Positions 36,949 to 44,735 of a DNA stretch of 64,000 nt are shown here, piece after piece. The notes beneath the pieces were generated by a model. That model ran no database searches, was not told the origin of the DNA, and saw nothing but the letters and a program-made list of their open reading frames with translations. Source of the DNA: Cellulomonas hominis. GTDB lineage: Bacteria; Actinomycetota; Actinomycetes; Actinomycetales; Cellulomonadaceae. The stretch spans positions 806,001-870,000 of the forward strand of contig NZ_JACHDN010000001.1 in assembly GCF_014201095.1 (NCBI RefSeq), written 5' to 3'. The position numbers were made by a program, and so were the translations under genes. Numbering within the stretch: position 1 is the stretch's first letter; each line of letters starts with the position of its first letter.

Positions 36949-37506
36949 TCAGCCCGCGGGCCGGACGTCGTACACGAGGTGGACGAACTGGTCGTACCGC
37001 TCCGCCGAGCGCAGCCGCAGCCGGTCCGGCCCCAGCCGCCGCGGCAGCACCGGGGCGCCACCCGTGAGGGCCGCCGGGGCGACCGAGAGCTGCACCTCGT
37101 CGAGCGCGCCGGCGTCGAGGAGCTGCCCGGCCAGGTCGCCCCCGCCGACGACCCAGGCGTCGCCGTCCCCCGCCGCCTCGCGGATCGCGGGCAGCGCGTC
37201 GGCCACCGGGCCCTGCACGAACCGCACGTCCGCCCCCGCCGGCACGGGCAGGTCCCGCGTCGTGAAGACGAACTGCGGCCGGTCGCCGAAGTACTCGGGC
37301 CACTTCTCCGGGTGCGCGAGCAGGTCCTCCTCGCGCAGCACCCACTCGTAGGTCGTCGATCCCATGATCAGGACCGTCATCGGCTCGAGGAACGCGATGT
37401 GGTCCGGCATCGAGCCGGACTCGACCGCGAACAGCCAGGCGAGCGAGTTCTCCTCGTCCGCGATGTACCCGTTGAGCGTCGTCGCCGTGTTGTAGATCAC
37501 CCTCAT
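36949..37506 (-). CDS. Dihydrofolate reductase family protein (RibD C-terminal domain)
   Basis: NADPH-binding reductase-like protein of 185 residues: MRVIYNTATTLNGYIAD at the start, VLIMGSTTYEWVL, PQFVFTTRDLPVP, DAWVVGGGDLAGQLLDAG and VQLSVAPAALTGGAPVLP follow the RibD_C/DHFR-like pattern. Substrate unknown; these stand-alone proteins are not usually true DHFR. ATG 37506 has TAGCGT 7 nt upstream on the minus strand, so the longer upstream frame is not used. Confidence 0.9.
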   Translation of the reverse strand: MRVIYNTATTLNGYIADEENSLAWLFAVESGSMPDHIAFLEPMTVLIMGSTTYEWVLREEDLLAHPEKWPEYFGDRPQFVFTTRDLPVPAGADVRFVQGPVADALPAIREAAGDGDAWVVGGGDLAGQLLDAGALDEVQLSVAPAALTGGAPVLPRRLGPDRLRLRSAERYDQFVHLVYDVRPAG

Positions 37507-37570
37507 GGACGCGACGCTAGCGGCGGGGTCCGACACGGCCCGGGGCCGGCCGGGCGCCGCGGGCACGGAG

Positions 37571-38209
37571 TCACGGCACGGTTCCGGCGGAGAGGCCTTC
37601 CGGCGCGACGAGCGGCGTCGTGCCGCTGGGCCGCTGGACGGTGACCCGGACGTCGACGGTCGCTGCCGGCTCCCCCAGCGCGTCGCGGACGGCCGCCTCG
37701 ACCGCCGCGACGTCGACCGGGCCGCCGGTCGTCATCCTGATCACCGCGCCGGCGGGGAGCATCTCGACGATCGCGTCGTGGGAGATGCCGAGAGCCTCGG
37801 CCGCGGTCTCGACGGCGAGCGCGCGCTCGGCGGCCGACAGTCCGCGGTCCTCGATCACGCGGACCGGGATCGGGAGCGCCTCGAGGAGCTCGCGCGCGCC
37901 GGCCGGCGCGGCACCACGGAAGGCGACCCAGGCTCCGCCCTCGGCCGGCGCCGCGGACGCGGAGTCGGCGTAGTCGCCCGGGAACCGCTCGCGGACCGCC
38001 CGGACCGCCTCGGCGAACTCGCCGGGGCTCTCCCGAGGGGGCGCTGCGGCCGGGGCACCGACGGCGGCCGCCCGGTCGTCGTCCGCCGTCGCCCAGGACC
38101 CGCTCGCGGCGCCGCCGGCACGTCCGGCCACCGCCTGCACCGGAGCCGTGACGAGGAGGCACGTCATCGTCAGAACAGCCGCCGTGATGGCGGCACTGCG
38201 TCCACCCAC
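37571..38209 (-). CDS. Secreted hypothetical protein resembling a protease prodomain
   Basis: A 212-residue exported protein. The signal peptide covers about residues 1-30 (AAITAAVLTMTCLLV...ending near QAVA). After an Ala-rich stretch come EAVRAVRERFPGDYADS, GGAWVAFRGAAPAGARELL and IPVRVIEDRGLSAAE, which resemble the N-terminal prosegments of secreted actinobacterial chymotrypsin-like proteases, but no catalytic protease domain follows. GTG 38209 has a GGAGCGGA site upstream. Function unknown; it might be a free-standing inhibitor or chaperone, which is inference from similarity by eye only. Confidence 0.7.
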   Translation of the reverse strand: MGGRSAAITAAVLTMTCLLVTAPVQAVAGRAGGAASGSWATADDDRAAAVGAPAAAPPRESPGEFAEAVRAVRERFPGDYADSASAAPAEGGAWVAFRGAAPAGARELLEALPIPVRVIEDRGLSAAERALAVETAAEALGISHDAIVEMLPAGAVIRMTTGGPVDVAAVEAAVRDALGEPAATVDVRVTVQRPSGTTPLVAPEGLSAGTVP

Positions 38210-38356
38210 CGTCCGCTCCCGTCTCGAAGGCAGGGTCGCCGAGACACCGGGCAGGTCCCGGCACCCGGAGGCCGTGCGGTGGGTACATGTCGCGACGCAG
38301 GCGGTCCTTGCGGCCCGGATGACCGGCGTGCCGCGAGAGGCGCCGGGAACGCCGAC

Positions 38357-38382
38357 GGCCCGGGATCCGCGGATCCCGGGCC
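38357..38382 (-). terminator. Perfect palindrome downstream of tRNA-Ala
   Basis: GGCCCGGGATCC / GGATCCCGGGCC with a 2-nt centre, 10 bp after the 3' end of the tRNA on the minus strand. Probably the tRNA terminator; no U-run. Confidence 0.6.
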
Positions 38383-38390
38383 TTCGTGCC

Positions 38391-38465
<75 letters not shown>

Positions 38466-38523
38466 TTGAGCGGTGATCAGCCTAGCACCCACGACGGGGT
38501 GCTCACGACACCGACCGGCGCGC

Positions 38524-39591
38524 CTACTCCCCGGCGGCCCGGCGGCGGGCGAGGACGGCATTGAGGTCGATCGAGCCGCTGGGCTCGGCGGTCGCCGGCT
38601 CGGTGGTCCCGGTGGCGGCCGCCGCGGCCTCCGCCGGCGGCGCCTCGGCGGCGGGCGCCGCGGTCCCGGCCGGCGCCTCGGGCACCGCGACGTCCTCGGT
38701 CGCGGGGCGTGCGGCCGCCGCGGCGTGCGTCGAGCCCTCGACGTCCCCGAGGGGCGCGGGCTCGCGGCGCGGCGCGGGCGCCTTCATCGCGTAGGTCGGC
38801 CGCGGCACGGCGACAGGCGACCAGGTGTCGCCCTCGCGGCCCCCGTCGCGGACGGGCTGCGCGGGCGTGCCGTCGGCGTCCACCCGCACGCGGGTGATCG
38901 CCTGCGTGTCGGTCGAGGACGGGCGCACGGCGCGTCCCGGCTCGGCGCGGCGGGCGGCGCGGGCCTCCCGGGCGCGCAGCGGGGCGGTCGCCTCGGCGAT
39001 CCGGCGCTCCCACTCGGCCTCGGCGGCCCGGCCCTGCACGACGGCGTGCCGGCCGAGGCCGAGCACCGTGGCGAGCAGGACGGTCGGCACGACGCCCGCG
39101 AGGACGCCGAGCGCGGTCACGCCGGCGACGACCCAGCCGGCGACGGCCGCGACGAGCAGCACGCCGGCGAGCAGGCCGCGGCGGCGGGCGGCGGCCCCGC
39201 GGCGGGCGGTCGCGGCGGCGTGGGCGGCGTGCAGCTGCGCGGCGCGGCGGGCGGCGTCGGCGCCGATCCTGTCCTGGGTCCCGTGCGGTCGGTCCACGTG
39301 GGTCCCTCCCCTGTCCGTCTCGACGACCCGTGCTCCCCGTCCCGGGGTGAGGAGCCCGACCCGCTTGTCCACCGGGCCGCAGTCCGGCCGGACGCTCCGG
39401 GCCACGTCTGCGCGCCTGCGCCGGGACGACCCCTCCGGGCCGGTCACGGCGAGCACCCGCAGCGCGTCGGAGAACCGGTCGTCGGTCCGCGACTCGAGCA
39501 ACTGCTGCCGGTGCCGCAGCTTGTGCGGCACCAGGTACGCGATCCACAGGCCGACCACCACGAGGGTGGCGGGACCGGCGAATTCGTACAC
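38524..39591 (-). CDS. glpR: GlpR/SepX-like actinobacterial divisome membrane protein
   Basis: A 355-residue membrane protein. One N-terminal segment (about 5-21, PATLVVVGLWIAYLVP), a basic cytoplasmic region, two further segments at about 140-180, and a long Ala/Pro/Glu-rich cytoplasmic tail ending in IDLNAVLARRRAAGE. Topology and gene order (glp-rimJ-glpR) match corynebacterial GlpR, the receptor of the gephyrin-like division protein Glp, mycobacterial Rv0996 and Streptomyces SepX. Assignment is by synteny and architecture, since the sequence is low-complexity. GTG 39591 has TACCGT 6 nt upstream on the minus strand. Confidence 0.8.
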   Translation of the reverse strand: MYEFAGPATLVVVGLWIAYLVPHKLRHRQQLLESRTDDRFSDALRVLAVTGPEGSSRRRRADVARSVRPDCGPVDKRVGLLTPGRGARVVETDRGGTHVDRPHGTQDRIGADAARRAAQLHAAHAAATARRGAAARRRGLLAGVLLVAAVAGWVVAGVTALGVLAGVVPTVLLATVLGLGRHAVVQGRAAEAEWERRIAEATAPLRAREARAARRAEPGRAVRPSSTDTQAITRVRVDADGTPAQPVRDGGREGDTWSPVAVPRPTYAMKAPAPRREPAPLGDVEGSTHAAAAARPATEDVAVPEAPAGTAAPAAEAPPAEAAAAATGTTEPATAEPSGSIDLNAVLARRRAAGE

Positions 39592-39725
39592 TCCACGACG
39601 GTAGGTGCGGGGCGGCCGGTGCGACCGGACCCCTCACGGCGTGTCGAGCGGCACGCCGGGGGAAAATCACACGGATGTCATTCGCCCGCCGGCGGGGCCA
39701 GCCTCCCACACCCGGGAGCCGGGCG

Positions 39726-40331
39726 TCAGAACCGCCGGGCGCGGACCCTGTGCCAGCGCGCGAGCAGGCCGCCGGGGACGTCCTCCGTCGTCAGCGCGAA
39801 CGTCCGGTGGTCGCACCACACGCCCTGGATGTGCAGGTAGCGCTCGCGCAGGCCCTCGTCCCGGAAGCCGAGCTTCTCCACGACGCGCAGCGACGGGCCG
39901 TTCTCGGGCCGGATGTTCACCTCGACGCGGTGCAGCCCGAGCGCGCGGAAGCAGTGGTCCGTGGCCAGCGCGACCGCCGTGGGCGTGATGCCCCGTCCCG
40001 CGACGTGCTGCCCGACCCAGTAGCCGATGGACGCCGAGTACAGCGAGCCGTAGGTGATGCCGGAGACGGTCAGCTGGCCGACGAGCTCCCCGGCGTGCTC
40101 CACCGCGAACGGCAGCGACGTGCCGCCCCGCGCCTGCCGCTCCAGGGTCCGGACGAACTGCGCGAACGTCGGCCGCCGACCGGTGACCGGCTCCGGCGAC
40201 GTCGCGTCCCACGGCTCCAGCCACGCGGCGTTCGTCGCGCGCAGCCGCATCCAGGCCGCCTCGTCCGCACGCCGCAGCGGGCGCAGCCGGACGTCGCCGT
40301 CGGTCAGCACCACGGGCCAGCCGCGCTGCAT
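39726..40331 (-). CDS. rimJ: GNAT acetyltransferase, RimJ/RimL type
   Basis: Transfers acetyl groups from acetyl-CoA, probably to protein N-termini; 201 residues. LRPLRRADEAAWMRLR at the N-terminus, SASIGYWVGQHVAGRGITPTA with the acetyl-CoA loop, and VEVNIRPENGPSLRVVEKLGF are typical of the RimJ group. ATG 40331 overlaps the glp stop codon (ATGA). The glp-rimJ-glpR order is conserved in actinobacteria, but whether this enzyme acts on division proteins is unknown. Confidence 0.93.
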   Translation of the reverse strand: MQRGWPVVLTDGDVRLRPLRRADEAAWMRLRATNAAWLEPWDATSPEPVTGRRPTFAQFVRTLERQARGGTSLPFAVEHAGELVGQLTVSGITYGSLYSASIGYWVGQHVAGRGITPTAVALATDHCFRALGLHRVEVNIRPENGPSLRVVEKLGFRDEGLRERYLHIQGVWCDHRTFALTTEDVPGGLLARWHRVRARRF

Positions 40332-41554
40332 CAGCCCTCCAGCACCAGGCAGTGCACGACCTGCCCGGCGACGACGGCACCGTCCTGCTCCCCCACCACG
40401 GCGAGCGCGTTCGCGTGCGCGAGCCCCGTCACCGACGACACCGCGGGGTCGCCGACGGGCGTCACGCGGTAGCCCTCGCTCGGCGAGCCGACGACGGCCG
40501 CGGGCACGAACTGCCGCACGCCGGCGGGCGACGGCCACCCGACGTCCGCGCGCGCGGCGACCGACGGCCGGAACAGGTCGGTGTGCCCCGCCATGGCCCG
40601 CAGCGCCGGCCGGACGAACACCTCGAACGCCACCTGCGACGCCACCGGGTGTCCCGGGAGCGCGAACAGCGGGACCGCGCCCGCCCCGCCGCCGACCGTC
40701 CCGAAGCCGTGCCGGAAGCCCGGGGCCATCGCGACCTGGTCGAACCGCACGGTGCCCAGCGGGGCCAGCACGTCGGCCAGGGTGTCGTGCTGCGACTCCG
40801 ACAGCCCGCCGGTGGTCACGACGACGTCGGCGCGCACCAGCTGGTCCTCCAGCGCCTCGCGCAGCACCGCGCGGTCGTCGGTGACGACGCCGACCCGGAC
40901 GGGGGTGGCGCCCGTGTCGCGGACGGCCGCCTCCAGGGCGTGGCCCGCGGACTCGTAGACGCTGCCGTCGCGGCGCGGGGTGCCGGGCTCGGCCAGCTCG
41001 GAGCCGATCGAGACGATGACGACGCGCGGGGCGGGGTGCACGCGCAGCCGCCCGCGACCGGTGGCCGCCGCGACCGCCAGCTGCCGGGCGCCGAGGCGGG
41101 TGCCCGCCGCCAGCACGACCGCGCCGCGGGCCGTGTCCGAGCCGGCCGCCCGCACGTGCTCGCCGGGCTCCGGGAGCCGGTGCAGCGTCACGCGCACGGC
41201 GCCGCGGTCCGTGTCCTCGGCCGGCACCACCGCGTCCGCGCCCGCCGGCACGGGGCCGCCCGACGCGATCCGCACGGCCTGGCCCGGGGCGAGCCGCAGC
41301 GCGGCCGGGTCGCCCGCGAGCACGTCGTGCGCCACGGGCAGGACGGTCGGCGCGCCGGGCGCCCCGCCGCGCAGGTCCCCCGTGGCCACGGCGTACCCGT
41401 CGCGCCCCGCGACCGGCACCGCCGGGACGTCCGCCGGGGCGACGACGTCCTCGGCGAGGATGCAGCCCGCCGCGTCGGACAGCACGACGTCGAGCGGGGC
41501 GACCGGCCCGACCGCGGCCAGCACCGCCGCGAGCTGGTCCTGCACGGATCTCAT
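40331..41554 (-). CDS. glp: Gephyrin-like protein Glp / MoeA family
   Basis: 407-residue member of the molybdopterin molybdotransferase family: MoeA N-terminal domains with ADVPAVPVAGRDGYAV and RIASGGPVPAGADAVVP, the MoCF domain with VVIVSIGSELAEPG, DVVVTTGGLSESQHD, FALPGHPVASQVAF, and the C-terminal beta domain. In MoeA the substrate motif is normally TGGVSxGxxD; here it is TGGLSESQHD, consistent with a non-enzymatic role. In Corynebacterium glutamicum the protein at this locus, Glp, binds FtsZ and GlpR at the division site. No other molybdopterin gene is in the window. ATG 41554 appears leaderless (CAGAAT 6 nt upstream). Confidence 0.85.
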   Translation of the reverse strand: MRSVQDQLAAVLAAVGPVAPLDVVLSDAAGCILAEDVVAPADVPAVPVAGRDGYAVATGDLRGGAPGAPTVLPVAHDVLAGDPAALRLAPGQAVRIASGGPVPAGADAVVPAEDTDRGAVRVTLHRLPEPGEHVRAAGSDTARGAVVLAAGTRLGARQLAVAAATGRGRLRVHPAPRVVIVSIGSELAEPGTPRRDGSVYESAGHALEAAVRDTGATPVRVGVVTDDRAVLREALEDQLVRADVVVTTGGLSESQHDTLADVLAPLGTVRFDQVAMAPGFRHGFGTVGGGAGAVPLFALPGHPVASQVAFEVFVRPALRAMAGHTDLFRPSVAARADVGWPSPAGVRQFVPAAVVGSPSEGYRVTPVGDPAVSSVTGLAHANALAVVGEQDGAVVAGQVVHCLVLEG

Positions 41555-41699
41555 GCCCGCATTCTGCCCGCGAGTCCCCGCCGACCGCGCACGCACCGCG
41601 CCGGTCGGCCGCTGTGACTCACCCGCCGGGCACCCGCCCGCCGCGCGCGAACCCCCTTTGGTCCTACCAGCACTGACAGGCGTTTGCGAGACTGGAGTC

Positions 41700-42338
41700 A
41701 TGAGCGCCGCTGCCCAGCCGTACCCGCACGCGTCCGACGGCAGCACGATCACCGAGGTGAAGGACGAGTTCCGGGGGCTGCTGCGGGCCGCCCGCCAGGC
41801 CCGGTCGCCCCGCCGGCGCGCCGAAGCCGCCGCCGCGCTCGTCGACGTCGTCGAGACCATCCCCGCCCTCGCGGACGCGGGCTGCGTCGCCGTCTACTCC
41901 GCCCGGCCGACCGAGCCGGACACCGGCCCGCTGCTCGACGCGCTCGCCGCCCGGGGGGTCGAGGTGCTGCTCCCGGTGCTCGGCGCCGGGCTGCAGCGCG
42001 AGTGGGCGACGTACGCCGGCCGGCACGACCTCCTGCAGCGCGCCCCCGGGCGGCCGCCCGAGCCGTCCACGCCGTCGCTCGGGGCGGAGGCGCTCGCGAA
42101 GGCCGACGTCATCGTGGCGCCCGCGCTCGCCGTCGACACCTCCGGCACGCGGCTCGGCCAGGGCGGCGGCTGGTACGACCGGGCCCTCGCGCACGCCCGC
42201 CCCGGGACGCCCGTGGTCGCGCTGGTGTTCGCCGAGGAGCTGTACGACGCCGCCGTCCGCCCGCTGCCGCGCGAGCCGCACGACCGCACGGTCGACATGG
42301 TCGCGACCCCCGAGCGCTGGCAGTCCCTGGGCGGCTGA
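41700..42338 (+). CDS. 5-formyltetrahydrofolate cyclo-ligase
   Basis: ATP-dependent conversion of 5-formyl-THF to 5,10-methenyl-THF; 212 residues. The C-terminal GQGGGWYDRAL motif binds ATP phosphate; VIVAPALAVDTSGTRLG and VFAEELYDAAVRPLPREPHD are family blocks. ATG 41700 is preceded by TGGAG. Divergent from glp; in mycobacteria and corynebacteria galU lies between them and is missing here. Confidence 0.95.
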   Translation: MSAAAQPYPHASDGSTITEVKDEFRGLLRAARQARSPRRRAEAAAALVDVVETIPALADAGCVAVYSARPTEPDTGPLLDALAARGVEVLLPVLGAGLQREWATYAGRHDLLQRAPGRPPEPSTPSLGAEALAKADVIVAPALAVDTSGTRLGQGGGWYDRALAHARPGTPVVALVFAEELYDAAVRPLPREPHDRTVDMVATPERWQSLGG

Positions 42339-42362
42339 ACGGGGGAATACCGCCGAGCCGCG

Positions 42363-42394
42363 TATCATTGGCACTCGGACAGAGAGAGTGCCAG
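42363..42394 (+). promoter_or_regulatory. CIRCE operator (HrcA site) with overlapping -10 box before ruc
   Basis: TTGGCACTC, nine bases, GAGTGCCAG (42368-42394): the exact CIRCE layout (TTAGCACTC-N9-GAGTGCTAA) with the A-to-G variant seen in GC-rich bacteria. A -10 box TATCAT at 42363-42368 abuts it, so HrcA would sit on the transcription start. The leader to GTG 42466 is about 90 nt. Confidence 0.9.
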
Positions 42395-42465
42395 GGACGC
42401 CGGGCCGAGCAGCCCGGGTGACCGGCGCCTCCGCCACCAGGTCACGTCATCCGCGGGAGACAGCA

Positions 42466-42792
42466 GTGCCCACCTACGCCTACGCCTGCACCGAGTGCGG
42501 CCACGCCTTCGACATCCACCAGTCGTTCAGCGACGCGGCGCTCACCGAGTGCCCGAGCTGCGGCGGCCGGCTGCGCAAGGTGTTCTCCTCCGTCGGCGTC
42601 GTGTTCAAGGGCTCCGGGTTCTACCGCACGGACTCGCGGTCCTCCTCGACGTCCACGACGAGCTCGACCCCGTCGACGTCCGCGTCGTCCTCCTCGACCC
42701 CGGCGTCGAAGCCCGCCGCCGCGTCGACCGCGACCACGTCGTCGTCCTCGAGCGGCTCGACGAGCAGCGCCGCGAAGCCCGCCGCGGGCTGA
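42466..42792 (+). CDS. ruc: FmdB-family zinc-ribbon protein, Ruc-like redox chaperone
   Basis: A 108-residue protein with an N-terminal zinc ribbon (Cys8, Cys11, Cys29, Cys32 in YACTECGHAF and ECPSCGGRLRKVF), then SVGVVFKGSGFYRTD and a disordered Ser/Thr/Ala tail of about 45 residues. The mycobacterial ortholog Rv0991c (Ruc) is a heat-induced, HrcA-controlled chaperone that becomes active when oxidised. Here both the domain layout and an upstream CIRCE operator support the same role. GTG 42466 is fixed by the family N-terminus PTYAYAC. Confidence 0.9.
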   Translation: MPTYAYACTECGHAFDIHQSFSDAALTECPSCGGRLRKVFSSVGVVFKGSGFYRTDSRSSSTSTTSSTPSTSASSSSTPASKPAAASTATTSSSSSGSTSSAAKPAAG

Positions 42793-42915
42793 TCCCGCCG
42801 GGTGCCGCGGGATCACGCGGCACCGAGTCCTCCACAGGCGCCCGGACCGTGCGTGGTCCCCAGGCGCGCGTCCGGTGACCGCCGCGGCCCCGGGCTTCCG
42901 CCCTAGCGTCGCGGC

Positions 42916-43611
42916 ATGCGCCTGACCGACCGCCTTCCCGCCCCGACCCGCCGCCGCCTGCGGGTGCTCGCCTGGCGCGCCCGCCGGCCGCTCGCGGCGC
43001 TGTGCGCCGGGCTCGCGGTCCTGCTCGCCGTCGAGCGCCTGCGACCGCCCGACCCGCCCGCGGTGGAGGTCACCGTCGCCGCGCGCGACCTGCCGGCGGG
43101 GACCGTCCTCGCCGACGACGACGTCGCCGTGGTGCCGGTGCCGGTGGCGCTGGTCCCCGCGGGCGTCCCGACGGACGCGGCGGGCGTGCTCGGCCACCGG
43201 ACGGCCGTCGGCGTGCCCGCCGGGCTGCCGCTCGCGTCCGAGCTGCTGGCCGAGGAGGCCGCGGCGCCGCCCGAGGGCTCCGTCGTGGTGCCGGTCCGGT
43301 TCGCGGACGCCGGGGTCGCCGCGCTGCTGCGGCCCGGGATGCGGGTGGACGTGGTCGCCGCTGCCCTGCTGGACGGGGCCGAGGCGGAACGGCTGGCGCG
43401 GGACGCCCTCGTGCTGGCCGGGGCGGACGCGGTGCCGGAGGCCGGGGCGGGGTCGTCGGGCGGGCTGCTCGGCGCGTCGGGCGGCGCCGCCGGGGCCGGC
43501 GGCGGCGCGGCGCAGGACGTCCCCGTGCTGCTCGCGGTGAGCCCCGCGGAGTCCGTCACGCTAGGTGCCGCGGCCGCCGCCCGGGTGCTGGGAGCGGTCA
43601 TCGTGGGATGA
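42916..43611 (+). CDS. SAF-domain membrane protein (CpaB/RcpC-like)
   Basis: 231 residues: basic head, one membrane segment (about 27-43), then a SAF domain (VTVAARDLPAGTVLADDDVAVVPVPV) and a CpaB-like continuation (PVRFADAGVAALLRPGMRVDVVAAA), a Gly/Ala linker and a final short beta segment. Resembles pilus-assembly proteins, but no Tad pilus genes are nearby and the same gene is found beside mscL in other actinobacteria. Function unknown. TAGCGT lies 6 nt before ATG 42916 (leaderless). Confidence 0.88.
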   Translation: MRLTDRLPAPTRRRLRVLAWRARRPLAALCAGLAVLLAVERLRPPDPPAVEVTVAARDLPAGTVLADDDVAVVPVPVALVPAGVPTDAAGVLGHRTAVGVPAGLPLASELLAEEAAAPPEGSVVVPVRFADAGVAALLRPGMRVDVVAAALLDGAEAERLARDALVLAGADAVPEAGAGSSGGLLGASGGAAGAGGGAAQDVPVLLAVSPAESVTLGAAAAARVLGAVIVG

Positions 43612-43652
43612 TGCGGACGTTCTCGCCGCGGCACACCGGAGGTCTCCAGGGC

Positions 43653-44207
43653 ATGAGCGACGCACTGCGCCAGGGTCTGCGCACGACGACCGAGGGGGCG
43701 CGGGGCCTCGCCCGGGTGTTCCAGGGGTTCAAGGACTTCATCTCGCGCGGCAACGCGATCGAGCTCGCCGTCGGTGTGGTCATCGGCGCCGCGTTCGGCG
43801 GGGTCATCACGGCGATCCAGGACGGCCTGATCGCGCCGCTGATCGCCATGATCTTCGGCCAGCCCGACATCTCGGACATCTGGGTGATCGGGGCCAAGGG
43901 CGAGGCCAAGATCAACATGGGCCTCATGCTCAACGCGCTGCTGCAGTTCCTCATCACGGCGGCGGCGATCTACTTCCTCATCGTGCTGCCGCTGAACGCC
44001 CTGGCCGAGCGTCGCAAGCGCGGCATCGAGGCCGAGCCCGAGCGCCCCTCCGAGGACATCCTGCTGCTCCAGGAGATCCGCGACCTGCTCGCCGCCCAGT
44101 CCACCCCGGCGCTGCGCAGCGACACCGGGCAGGTCCCGCCCGCCGGGCCGACGGGTCCCACCGGCCCCGCCGCACCGGGCGCGCCGGGGCGGCCGCCGGT
44201 CGCCTGA
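43653..44207 (+). CDS. mscL: Large-conductance mechanosensitive channel
   Basis: Emergency osmotic valve; 184 residues including an extended N- and C-terminus (E. coli MscL is 136). The core is FKDFISRGNAIELAVGVVIGAAFG with the first pore helix and LLQFLITAAAIYFLIVLPLN with the second; a charged C-terminal helix and a Gly/Pro tail follow. Start ATG 43653 is chosen for the GGAGG site 10 nt upstream; an ATG at 43608 overlapping the SAF stop would add 15 residues. Confidence 0.95.
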   Translation: MSDALRQGLRTTTEGARGLARVFQGFKDFISRGNAIELAVGVVIGAAFGGVITAIQDGLIAPLIAMIFGQPDISDIWVIGAKGEAKINMGLMLNALLQFLITAAAIYFLIVLPLNALAERRKRGIEAEPERPSEDILLLQEIRDLLAAQSTPALRSDTGQVPPAGPTGPTGPAAPGAPGRPPVA

Positions 44208-44250
44208 CGCCCGCCGCGGCGGGTGCCCGCCGCGGTGCGACACTGGGCGG

Positions 44251-44418
44251 GTGATCACCTCCCCCGCCGAGCCGCAGCCCGACCGCCCGCACCGGGTGGT
44301 CGACGACGCCCCGCTGATCCCGGACCGCAGCGCCGACGACTCCGACACGGGCTGGGGCGACGACCGCGGCGACTCGAACGACGACCGCCTCCTCCGGGAC
44401 GTCCCCCCGCACTGGTGA
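44251..44418 (+). CDS. Small acidic conserved protein (55 aa)
   Basis: 55 residues, very acidic: VVDDAPLIPDRSADDSDTGW, then a DRGDSNDDRLLRDVPPHW end. Proteins with the DSDTGWGD...RLLR..PPHW pattern recur in actinobacteria as I recall, but none is characterised. GTG 44251 has GACACT 6 nt upstream, so leaderless. Disordered by composition. Confidence 0.7.
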   Translation: MITSPAEPQPDRPHRVVDDAPLIPDRSADDSDTGWGDDRGDSNDDRLLRDVPPHW

Positions 44419-44507
44419 CCGTGCGCGCTCGGCGCCACTGACGACCGCCGCCATCGACCTCACCCGCCCGCGGACCCCGGCCCGCCCGCGGCGCCCCCGC
44501 CGTGCAC

Positions 44508-44704
44508 GCCGAGTTCGGTCGCCCGCGCCGAGTTCGATCGGTACAGCGCCGCCGAGATCGGTCGGTCGCGCCGAGATCGCTCCTCCTCCAGCCCTGTCTC
44601 GGCCGAACCGCCCGATCTCGGCGCACGAGGGCTGCCGAGATCGGTCGGTCGCGCCGAGATCGGTCCGTGCGAGGACCGATCTCGGTCACAGGTGCCGATC
44701 TCGG
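44508..44704. repeat. Cluster of GCCGAGATCGG-type short repeats in both orientations
   Basis: The 317-bp gap 44419-44735 contains about nine copies of a 10-11 bp core (GCCGAGATCGG or close variants) over 200 bp: forward at 44508, 44527, 44551, 44570, 44634 and 44653, reverse at about 44611, 44673 and 44693. A 29-bp block is repeated exactly at 44551-44579 and 44634-44662. Opposite copies can pair into several hairpins. No gene was recognised here. Confidence 0.85.
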
Positions 44705-44735
44705 CGGGCTCACGTCCGGCGCTGCGGGGCGGGGG

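Noticed and set aside
40331..41554. Standard molybdenum cofactor enzyme MoeA
   Set aside because: Not excluded, but gene order with rimJ and glpR, the changed TGGLSESQHD motif and absence of other cofactor genes favour the gephyrin-like division protein.
44508..44704. Replication or partition origin (iteron-like array)
   Set aside because: Repeats are mixed in orientation with irregular spacing, no replication or partition gene is adjacent, and there is no AT-rich tract.
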